Shown here: positions 47,956-56,150 of the stretch, piece after piece
How the letters are laid out: each line of letters starts with the position of its first letter
How positions within the stretch are numbered: the stretch's first letter is position 1
Origin: Apoderus coryli
Lineage: Eukaryota > Arthropoda > Insecta > Coleoptera > Attelabidae
NCBI GenBank assembly: GCA_911728435.2
Contig: OU452216.1
Coordinates: 1,419,981-1,483,980 of the forward strand
DNA: 64,000 bases
Direction: 5' to 3'
The notes under the pieces: generated by a model
Told to the model about the DNA's origin: nothing
Databases searched by the model: none
The model's input: only the letters and a program-made list of their open reading frames with translations
Program-made: the position numbers and the translations under genes

Positions 47956-48247
47956 TGTTTCTATTTATTTTCAATAATAGATAGAAACATTTTCAGATTT
48001 TCAGCTCTGGCAATACTTTTTTTTAATTAATTTTTGAATTATTTTTTTTTGAAATTTTTTTTTTTTAATTTTTTTTTTTTTAAATTTTTTTTTTGAAATT
48101 TTTTTTTTTTAATTTTTTTTTTTTAATTTTTTTTTAATAATAGAAACATTTTTTTCCTTGAAATTTTTTTTTTTTGATTTTTTTTTTTGATTTTTTTGCC
48201 ACCCTCAATGACTTTTTTTATAGATAAAACTACCACACAACGACTGG

Positions 48248-48266
48248 GAAATCCCGAAGGGATTTC
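48248..48266. other. 3' subterminal hairpin, loop GAA (unit 10)
   Basis: Same stem, GAA loop; TTGTT at 48267-48271. Confidence 0.85.
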
Positions 48267-48321
48267 TTGTTAATATTAATAAAACCCGTACAGTCCGTCT
48301 CTGTCTAAAATTGGAAAAAAA

Positions 48322-48370
48322 ACGCATGATTTGCGTGCAAGTTGGCATCTCGCCACGCCGGAGGCGTGGC
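48322..48370. other. 5' head hairpin pair, second loop GGA (unit 11)
   Basis: ACGCA/TGCGT, then GCCACGCC-GGA-GGCGTGGC at 48352-48370. Confidence 0.85.
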
Positions 48371-48452
48371 CCCAGCTGTATTTATATCGAAACTTTACTT
48401 TTTTAAGACTGGTATAGGCTATATATGAAAGCGGATTGGATGCATTAAAATT

Positions 48453-48767
48453 ATGTATTTTAATCATTTATATACCTCTGCACAAACGGAATTAAAGTGT
48501 GAGAAGGAGGTGAATAACTTTTTCTACGAGAAAATTCAAGAAAACAACAAGCACAAAACTGCAAAAAATGCTACTACTAAATCAATAAATTTACCTTTTT
48601 GTAACATCCACACATACAACAAAAGCATTTTGATTTATACTAGGCACTGTTCTAAACACGGCAGTGCACTTTTACGGTATGGTACGGCCCTTTATTACAT
48701 TTTTAATTGTAAACTAAAAATGTTGAAAAATCTTCCGAGACTTCGTACATTCATCAATCTGACATAA
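48453..48767 (+). CDS. Conserved small ORF of the repeat element (104 aa), doubtful
   Basis: Unit 11 copy of the 104-codon frame with the MYFNHLY start. Same doubts as for the other copies. Confidence 0.2.
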   Translation: MYFNHLYTSAQTELKCEKEVNNFFYEKIQENNKHKTAKNATTKSINLPFCNIHTYNKSILIYTRHCSKHGSALLRYGTALYYIFNCKLKMLKNLPRLRTFINLT

Positions 48768-50497
48768 GTTATTGTTATGTATTGTTGTAACCTGACGTTT
48801 TTTGGTACCGATTCAGTTCTGTCATTACTGTTTTTCAGTTCTGTCATTACTGTTTTTGTTTACAAAAACTTTCAATGAAACTAAATATAGATATGTGATT
48901 ATAATAAGAAGCCATATACACCTATAATAAGTATCCATATAAATAGAAGGAATAAAAAACTACCTATAGTAAAATTAAACTGCCACTCATAAACTTTCGC
49001 AGAGAATAACAACAATGAACACAAATTATGAGTAAACATTGCACAGTAAGTATTGTACATAAATTCTATATTTTAGGCTACTAACTAGGTACCTACTACC
49101 ATCGAAAATATACTACGACCACGATTTTTATATCTACGGTGCTACTACTACACATTATTATGATCAAAACAACAACATCTAATTACAGTGAAATCGTACC
49201 TTTTGCAAACACAGACATAGGTAGAATACCTAATAAATGTAACTACCTACTTCAAATACGTAATGAAGGTTATATTAAACAACAAAGTGATAGAAACAGA
49301 AATATACCTATGCAAGTAAGTACCGATTCAGTTCTGTCATTACTGTTTTTGTTAATTCCAAGTAGTAGGTATACTAAAAACTTTCAATGAAACTAAATAT
49401 AGATATGTGATTTTGTAGCGATATTAAATAAGTATCCATTATAAATAGAAGTAAGGAATAAAAAAACTACCTATAGTAAAATTAAACTGCTACTTATTTA
49501 TCTTATACCTAGAAAATCACGTACCTATAACTACACTTACTTGCTGAATGTTTTTATTTCAAAATACACAATAATTAAAATTTCTTAAACTACAAATACA
49601 ACACAGTTTTGTGTTAGGTGCATAGATAATTTAACTATATAAATAAACTAAATTTGGACTACGCGCGACATCATCACACACATTTTAAAAACATTGGTAT
49701 ATTAATAGGTATAACCTACACACACTGAAAATATTATAATAAACCGAACGAAATTTCATAATTTTTAAACACCAAATCATGATTTTGTTTATGTCGCCTG
49801 AGCAGAGCTTCGTTGGTCACTTTATAGTCCACATAATTTTAACAAACGGCTGTATGTCCACATTTTGAACGCCTATTTTGTTGATAGTGTCAGTTTGGGT
49901 TAGGTATTAACAATTTCTCACTAAAATTACTTCAAATATACAATGGCATATTCTAAATTTACTACAAATACTTTTAATAACCATTTTATAACAATACAAT
50001 TTAACAACATGTTGATAGGAATTGAAAACTGTTAGGCTATTAATGTACACAAATAAAACCAAATTATGACGTGACCTAGAAATGTCAACCAAACAAAAAT
50101 AAGTGACACTAACGTCAGAAAAAAATTCTGCCAAATTATGACGTGAAACTAGAGGTGCAACTATATTGGAATTTGTCGATTTATTTTGAAAGCCATTTTC
50201 ATGACTATATTCTTAGAAAAGCATATAGGACATGCAATTTCGTATATTTTTAATAACAATCCTATAAAAAGACTAACGTAAATTGCATTGAACAAGTATT
50301 AATCTTTAAATCTCATTTCAATCAATGACCTTTATTTAATATCTTATGCTTATGCAACCTCCAACACATCATTATGGTATTTACGGTTGCATAACCTCTT
50401 CTATGGAATAAGACACTTTTCGATGCTCTTCAATTTTGTCTAAAGTAGATTGCAATCGAAAAACTTTTAAATCTTTAGAAATTTTTAACGAACACTT

Positions 50498-51810
50498 TAA
50501 ATTTATATACAGGGTGAATCAAAAATGTATTTCTTTATTTTGTTAAGGTGAAATAGTATTGTTTTGAATAACTTTTTGATTTCTTTAGATTTCAAATCAA
50601 GATTTTTTTTAAAGTTAAACTATAAGCTCAAATTTATATACAGGGTGAATCAAAAATGTATTTCTTTATTTTGTTAAGCTGAAATAGTATTGTTTTGAAT
50701 AACTTTTTGATTTCTTTAGATTTCAAATCAAGATTTTTTGAAAGTTAAACTATAAGCTCAAATTTATATACAGGGTGAATCAAAAATGTATTTCTTTATT
50801 TTGTTAAGGTGAAATATTTTGAATAACTTTTTGATTTCTTTAGATTTCAAATCAAGATTTTTTGAAAGTTAAACTATAAGCTCAAATTTATATACAGGGT
50901 GAATCAAAAATGTATTTCTTTATTTTGTTAAGGTGAAATATTTTGAATAACTTTTTGATTTCTTTAGATTTCAAATCAAGATTTTTTGAAAGTTAAACTA
51001 TAAGCTCAAATTTATATACAGGGTGAATCAAAAATGTATTTCTTTATTTTGTTAAGGTGAAATAGTATTGTTTTGAATAACTTTTTGATTTCTTTAGATT
51101 TCAAATCAAGATTTTTTGAAAGTTAAACTATAAGCTCAAATTTATATACAGGGTGAATCAAAAATGTATTTCTTTATTTTGTTAAGGTGAAATAGTATTG
51201 TTTTGAATAACTTTTTGATTTCTTTAGATTTCAAATCAAGATTTTTTGAAAGTTAAACTATAAGCTCAAATTTATATACAGGGTGAATCAAAAATGTATT
51301 TCTTTATTTTGTTAAGGTGAAATATTTTGAATAACTTTTTGATTTCTTTAGATTTCAAATCAAGATTTTTTGAAAGTTAAACTATAAGCTCAAATTTATA
51401 TACAGGGTGAATCAAAAATGTATTTCTTTATTTTGTTAAGGTGAAATATTTTGAATAACTTTTTGATTTCTTTAGATTTCAAATCAAGATTTTTTGAAAG
51501 TTAAACTATAAGCTCAAATTTATATACAGGGTGAATCAAAAATGTATTTCTTTATTTTGTTAAGGTGAAATAGTATTGTTTTGAATAACTTTTTGATTTC
51601 TTTAGATTTCAAATCAAGATTTCTTTGAAAGTTAAACTATAAGCTCAAATTTATATACAGGGTGAATCAAAAATGTATTTCTTTATTTTGTTAAGGCGAA
51701 ATAGTAATATTTGGAATAATTTTTTGATTTCTTTGGGTTTCAATTCAATATTTCTTTGAAAGTTAAACTATATGCTCCTAGAGGTTTTCTACGGGGTAAC
51801 TCAAAAATGT
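50498..51810 (+). repeat. Minisatellite array, alpha type (unit 11)
   Basis: About ten alpha units. The second unit has GTTAAGCTG, and the last units have AAGGCG, ATTTGGAATAA and TTCAATATTTC, as in unit 3. One 131-bp unit fewer than unit 3 near its start. Confidence 0.95.
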
Positions 51811-51960
51811 TTCTATTTATTTTCAATAATAGATAGAAACATTTTCAGATTTTCAGCTCTGGCAATACTTTTTTTTAATTAATTTTTGAATTATTTTTTT
51901 TTTTAATTTTTTTTTTTTAATTTTTTTTTTTGAAATTTTTTTTTTTGAAATTTTTTTTTT

Positions 51961-52511
51961 TATTCTTAATAAATTCAGTAGAATTCTATTTCTGGCTTAC
52001 AATATCTAATTGACTCATTTCCTACCTTTTTCGTCTAACGTTTAATTGTTTAGCAAATACATTTCTTATTCACATTTTTTCGTCAATTTCAAATCTAGAT
52101 TTGGCAAAGAGAAGCTGTTTGTGATAGTAGAGGATATTCCAAAGCAAGAGTAGGTTGCAGTTTTAAATTAACTGGAGTTCACTACCAATTGAGAAGATTT
52201 TCCTGAATTACTTATAATCATAGATGAGGTATGCTATAATATTATCTGTTATACTGTGCACAATTACTTACCTACATTGTTTTTGTTACTGACCATCCGG
52301 TACAACTAATATCAAAGTATAGAAGCGGAGAGTTGGATAGTTGTAGATACCTACGTCCCTATAGTTCCGGTTTACGTGTCGGCCACAAAGTACGCGCCCC
52401 ATTCCGTACTATTTAAGCCTAAATTCGGTCGACCGATTCTGTATTCCAGCACATACACTAATAAAACAGAAGCAGAAAGAGTCTACCACTAGTAAAGGGA
52501 GAACGCAAACC
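51961..52511. other. No gene recognised; possible promoter-like stretch
   Basis: Unrelated to the repeat clusters. A TATTTAAG box at about 52409 followed by CTGTATTCCAGCACATAC could be a core promoter or LTR promoter, but no second copy of this sequence is found after the env remnant, so an LTR pair is not supported. Confidence 0.3.
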
Positions 52512-53006
52512 TTGTATATAGTTATAAGCCCAGACTCTACAGTGTCACAAATAAAATGCGGTTCTAGCACTGACAATTATCCTCTTAACGGAACATTTTT
52601 AATTGAAAATAGTAATAACTGTGAAGTGCATATTGGAAACATTGAAATTAAAACTTTTCAAAATATAAAAACCCAATACAAAAATATTGAACTACCGAAA
52701 ATCAAGTTTGAACTATTAAATTACAGCGATAATACAGTATCGATGAAACCATTAAAACTCGACCAAATAAATCTTAACGAACTTAATAATTTAAAAGGTG
52801 CCATTGAACTTCAAAGAGAACATTTAAAAAGAATAAACTTAAATCCATTAGCCGACTTAAACTTATGGACAATAATAATTTACTTAATAATAATAATATT
52901 TATATCAATAATAATTTTCAAGCAATATAAAAAATACCAAGAAAGAAGAAAGAAACCTTCTGAAGAACCTGTAAATCCAGCGATCAACCCTCGGATTTCC
53001 ATCTAA
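52512..53006 (+). pseudogene. Errantivirus-type env glycoprotein, C-terminal remnant
   Basis: An open frame of about 164 codons with no credible start (the listed start is TTG). The upstream frame stays open into non-homologous DNA. It shows two Cys flanking an NGTFLIENSNNC-like stretch, a helical region rich in N/L, and a strongly hydrophobic single membrane segment at about residues 113-136, followed by a short basic tail (KQYKKYQERRKK). This is the usual end of an insect errantivirus or gypsy-type env fusion protein, which is about 450-600 residues when whole, so most of the ectodomain is missing. Gag and pol are absent. The stop is followed at once by a purine tract, as expected upstream of a 3' LTR. 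Remnant, not functional. Confidence 0.55.
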
Positions 53007-53172
53007 GGGCGGGGGAGTTATGTTCACATTATACATTACCTTTTACTATTTTATCTCATAATATTATATTTCAATAAATCAGCATATGAAATGTTATAAA
53101 TACTAGTGTTTAGTTTTAAGAAGCATCTTTATTGTAATCATTCTGTATTAGAGTAAAGTTCCTGTGTAAAAT
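53005..53172 (+). repeat. Polypurine tract and 3' LTR fragment of the env element
   Basis: AAGGGCGGGGG (53005-53015) is a polypurine tract overlapping the env stop. AGTTATGTTCACATT begins at 53016, and AGT starts are usual for gypsy/errantivirus LTRs. An AATAAA-like ATTTCAATAAATC lies at about 53070. The LTR is cut short at about 53172 where LINE sequence starts. No matching 5' LTR in the window. Confidence 0.5.
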
Positions 53173-53611
53173 TTGTCTTTTTTTAAAAACGTTACTTGCA
53201 CACCCAAAAATATAACTCGTGTAACAAAACCGTTACACATCCCAGCGAATGTAAATGTTCACCAATATAGCAGATTATTCGAGTGCTTTGAAAACCTTTC
53301 AAACATTTTATCTTCAAGAATACTGATTATGGGAGACTTTAATGTGCACTACGAAGTAAAACTGTCAGCTGATACCACTAATCCTCATCTTGAATTAATT
53401 CAAAACTTTATCTCATTCTTTGACCTTACACAACATAACATGGTCATTTGCTCGATCTTGTTTTATGTAATTTGTATTGTGAAGTATCCTCCTGCAACCG
53501 ACCATTGGTAGCTGAGGATAATTATTATTGTCCAACACTCCTTATTTCCCTACTTGTCAAACAGGAATCACACCAAAAGAGCTTCGTATCAGGCAAATTC
53601 CTCATTGTTAT
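53173..53611 (+). pseudogene. LINE endonuclease (APE-type) scrap, frameshifted
   Basis: The first frame (to about 53450) has NVNVHQYSRLFECFENL and ILIMGDFNVHYE. MGDFN is the hallmark of the APE-type endonuclease of non-LTR elements. The frame then shifts, and LDLVLCNLYCEVSS with AEDNYYCPTLLISL continues the end of the domain (usually SDHxPI where this reads EDNYYCP). The catalytic SDH is therefore changed. It may be from the same family as the RT at 56825-58776 but is not continuous with it. Confidence 0.7.
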
Positions 53612-53725
53612 ATGGAAAAACAGGTGCTCAAGTGTGACCTCCAGATTTAATTCCACTAGAATACATTGATAGCATCAAAACTAGAATAACTCGAGCCTAT
53701 GGACAGATATATCCAAAAACATTAC
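53612..53725 (+). pseudogene. Tc1/mariner transposase scrap (doubtful)
   Basis: The frame reads KTGAQV-stop-PPDLIPLEYIDSIKTRI, resembling the third catalytic motif (SPDLxPLEY) and the segment after it in Tc1/mariner transposases. Very short and abutting the LINE scrap. Confidence 0.4.
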
Positions 53726-54810
53726 GAAAGTTCCGGCATTACTGATTAGAAAAATAATAAGGCTCACTTTGAGCATTTAATACAATAATTTTCCGAATGT
53801 CTTCTAATTTAATCGTGTCTACTTTAGATGACGAATTATTCTGGGTGACAAGTTTTAATGTGAAAGCACTGTATAAATTTTTTACAGCAATTCATGAAAT
53901 TGAATTTATAGACTAACCTGTTTTAGAGCTATTTACGTAAATTATTTGGGGTTAGAGGACCCTTTTATAGCATTCACAAACTAGACAAGAATTATAGCTG
54001 CCTACTATTTGGTAGCAAAAATCAAACTAAAACTAGATTCAAATTTGTTTTATTGAATTCAATATGTAACACAACTTATTTTGAAAACAACAAATAACGA
54101 AATTTTTGTTTCAAGAAATATTTTAACAAGTAAAGAAAATCAAAATAACCAAAAAAAACAACAATGTCTAATTTCCACAGCCACCTACCTAATGAAAGAA
54201 TGTGAAATTACTATTACGTATTCCAAAAATGGATGGCCTAGCCGTGTCCGAGTTATCGCCAAAAGTCTCCGACAAAAATCTCATCTCTGGACTTGCTGGA
54301 TATTCCACTGAAATTAATAAAAATATATTCATAAGTAATAATAGATACCAATTGCTTGTTACATAATGTAACAAGACTTTAAGTTATGTTGGAAATTTGC
54401 TTCACACTACCATGCTCCCAGCAGACGAGCCGTTTGGATGATCCACAACAACTCATCAGTGGTGATCGACAGTAGTGCAAAAAGTATAATAGAATTGGAG
54501 TCAGGCACGCTATATTTTCAGTTAACGATGAATTGTTCTTTGCAACATAAGAAAAGTGCAGTGTGGTTGCATGTTAAATGAATTGAAACAAATAAAGCAA
54601 AATGTTTTTTAGGTTGAAAAAAGAATTATAATTATTTTTGATATTTTTTCTTTAAATATGGTAATGTTTATGTTCTTTGTGTCATAAGTATCCATATCCA
54701 AAGTAGGTATCAGATACATTGAACTCAAGTATCCATTCGATACCGATAGTTGTTAGTATCCAAGTTCCATAGCACTAATCGGCAAGCAATGTGATTCACA
54801 TTTCCAACAT
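53726..54810. other. No gene recognised
   Basis: AT-rich DNA with short frames (54081-54311 plus, 54189-54374 minus) without motifs. Confidence 0.35.
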
Positions 54811-54910
54811 TTACGAATAGAGCTTATACTAGCACGAACGACACCAAGATGTATGTGATGACATCTTGTGGTCATTTGGTATCTAGTGCTAGTATAAGCT
54901 CTTATTCGTC
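54811..54910. mobile_element. Foldback MITE-like hairpin
   Basis: A 17-bp perfect inverted repeat AGAGCTTATACTAGCAC (54819-54835 against 54886-54902), extended outward by ACGAAT/ATTCGT with one bulge. An inner imperfect stem (CCAAGATGT/ACATCTTG) lies around a small loop. About 84-95 bp in all, no coding capacity. No clear target duplication, so the class is open. Confidence 0.55.
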
Positions 54911-55211
54911 AATAAAGCCTTCCGTTGTGCAATTCGGGCATTTCTAGTGTTGCCAATAGGATTTAATGGAGTTGTTACTTCTATCGGTTGTCTAATAATA
55001 GACTGCATTAAGAAGATTGAGCAGCTGGGTGAACTATAAATAGGTGTGAGCCCCAACAGAGCCTTCGGTTATCGCAGTGGAAGGTTCTGGCGGATCAACT
55101 TGAACTGCTGGTCCTCAATATCTAATTGATAATCTAACACTTTTTTTTCTGGTACGTACACAGTGCGGAAGTAGACAATACCCAACAAATTGTTGTTAAA
55201 TTATTACTTAC

Positions 55212-55278
55212 CATCTGAAGGACTAACCATGTTAGCCTCAGCTCCATCTAACATCATGCCGTTGTTTGTTGTCTCGAT
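55212..55278 (-). CDS. Candidate internal exon of a host gene (67 nt)
   Basis: On the minus strand the segment is bounded by TTTCAG (acceptor, ends 55279) and GTAAGT (donor, 55211-55206), both canonical. Of the three frames only one is open: IETTNNGMMLDGAEANMVSPSDG, 22 codons plus one base. Composition is richer in GC and more codon-like than the surroundings. No flanking exon is visible within the window, so if real it sits between large introns, and much of this window could be intronic. Gene identity not recognised. A chance match or a transposon-derived exon is possible. Confidence 0.45.
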
Positions 55279-55855
55279 CTGAAATACATATTTGAAATAT
55301 CAGGTAAACTACATAGATATTCGAAAGCCAACTTTAATCTCATGTTATATGACCAAATAGAGCAAATTCATAATTATTATTATCTTTTTGAAAGAGTCCG
55401 TTCGACAAAAGTCCCCGGTTTTACTGCAGCCTGCACTTTCCACTAGCTTGAGGAGTTCAGATCGGTTTGGGGTGTAAATATCTGCCGGCGCAATTAGCAA
55501 ATGTCCAAAAATAGGTTTTGTTAAACAAGCCCAAATAACTACAGGGGAATATGAACGCGACTATTGTGTGGGTAATGGGACCTAATGGGGTAAGTGGCTC
55601 CCTGTCCACCCGTTATAGTGAATGTCTATTCACCAGTTAACTAGTAGATGCAGCCAAACACATTATTTTACAACGCGTATCCATCTGGGGATACATACCA
55701 CATCTAAATCGAGTGTTTGTCTGTCAACTCCTGACCGATCACCACCCATGAGTCGTGAATCAACGAAACGCAGTCTGGTGATAGTAAAGGGTCTGACAGA
55801 CAAATTCTAGCGTTAAACTAAAACACGTTTTACCACTTCAGCAAAACACTTTTGT
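55279..55855. other. No gene recognised; probably PLE-associated sequence at its right end
   Basis: Short frames only (55622-55810 plus). The right part (from about 55800) continues on the minus strand from the hammerhead-like motif (AAGTGTTTTGCTGAAGTGG) and probably belongs to the same terminal repeat. Confidence 0.35.
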
Positions 55856-55904
55856 ATTCTCGACGCGCGTTTCGCTCACACTGTTAGCATCCTCATGAGA
55901 TAAT
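55856..55904 (-). ncRNA. Hammerhead-ribozyme-like fold (type I, minimal stem III)
   Basis: Sense order: TCTC (stem I), ATGAGGA in place of the conserved CUGANGA core (one change), GCTAAC-AGT-GTGAGC (stem II, 5 of 6 pairs), GAAA, CGCGCGTC with a two- or three-pair stem III and GUC cleavage site, GAGA (stem I). The other copy at 63946-63997 differs at another core base, so the consensus of the two would have an intact core. This copy is probably weak or inactive. Confidence 0.5.
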
Positions 55905-56035
55905 TAAAACTAAACTAACACTAAACACCGTCCACCTTATAGGTATACTAGGTACTTACATACCAGGGCGAGGCGCTGTAATTGGTCGCCTCGCTACAAT
56001 TGAGAGGGCGGTACATACGTCACAATATATTGATT
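55856..56035 (-). repeat. PLE-type terminal repeat (minus strand copy)
   Basis: Reverse complement of the sequence at 63848-64000 with several differences. Shared blocks on the sense strand: GTGACGTA-CCGCCCTCTCA, GCGAGGCGACCAAT, GCCCTGGTAT-ACCTAGTATA, GACGGTGTTTAG, then GCGAAACGCGCGTCGAGAA. Penelope-like elements carry such repeats with a hammerhead ribozyme near one end. No PLE reading frame adjoins this copy. Confidence 0.55.
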
Positions 56036-56150
56036 ACATACAAACTAAAGAATGCAAAATACTATTGGTCCCTTATTTTTGTTTAGTGCTTTTGAATTAT
56101 TTTTAATAATTTCTAAACTTTCACAAGTTTCCAAATATCTATTTTTTTAA
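56036..56150. other. Short AT-rich spacer, nothing recognised
   Basis: No frame or repeat identified. Confidence 0.3.

Larger units (their letters stand above)
41824..48271 (+). mobile_element. Tandem repeat element, unit 10 (mosaic of class II and class III bodies)
   Basis: Head AATATTAATAAAACCCGTACAG with GCCACGCC-type hairpin (41904-41922). Class II body to about 43860, then about 0.9 kb found only here (43870-44765), then a class III segment (44767-46650) nearly identical to 32881-34790 of unit 8. A vestigial end lies inside it (46735-46815): the AATAGAAACATTTTCAG block and T runs without tail or hairpin, followed by a new TACAGGGTGATACAAAAAC motif. The array 46690-47955 (mainly 46,920 on), T runs (about 48015-48198) and 3' hairpin 48248-48266 close it. 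Best read as two elements fused by deletion or recombination. Confidence 0.7.
48272..51960 (+). mobile_element. Tandem repeat element, unit 11, truncated 3' end
   Basis: The head is the same as unit 10 (GCCACGCC hairpin 48352-48370). From the small ORF on, the class II body and minisatellite match unit 3, including its private variants. The element breaks off inside the T runs at about 51960, losing the tail and 3' hairpin, and unrelated DNA follows. The unit is therefore a chimera of a unit 10 type head and a unit 3 type body. Confidence 0.75.

Noticed and set aside
52260..52511. 5' LTR for the env remnant
   Set aside because: No similarity to the LTR start after env (AGTTATGTTCACATT), and no primer-binding site recognised.
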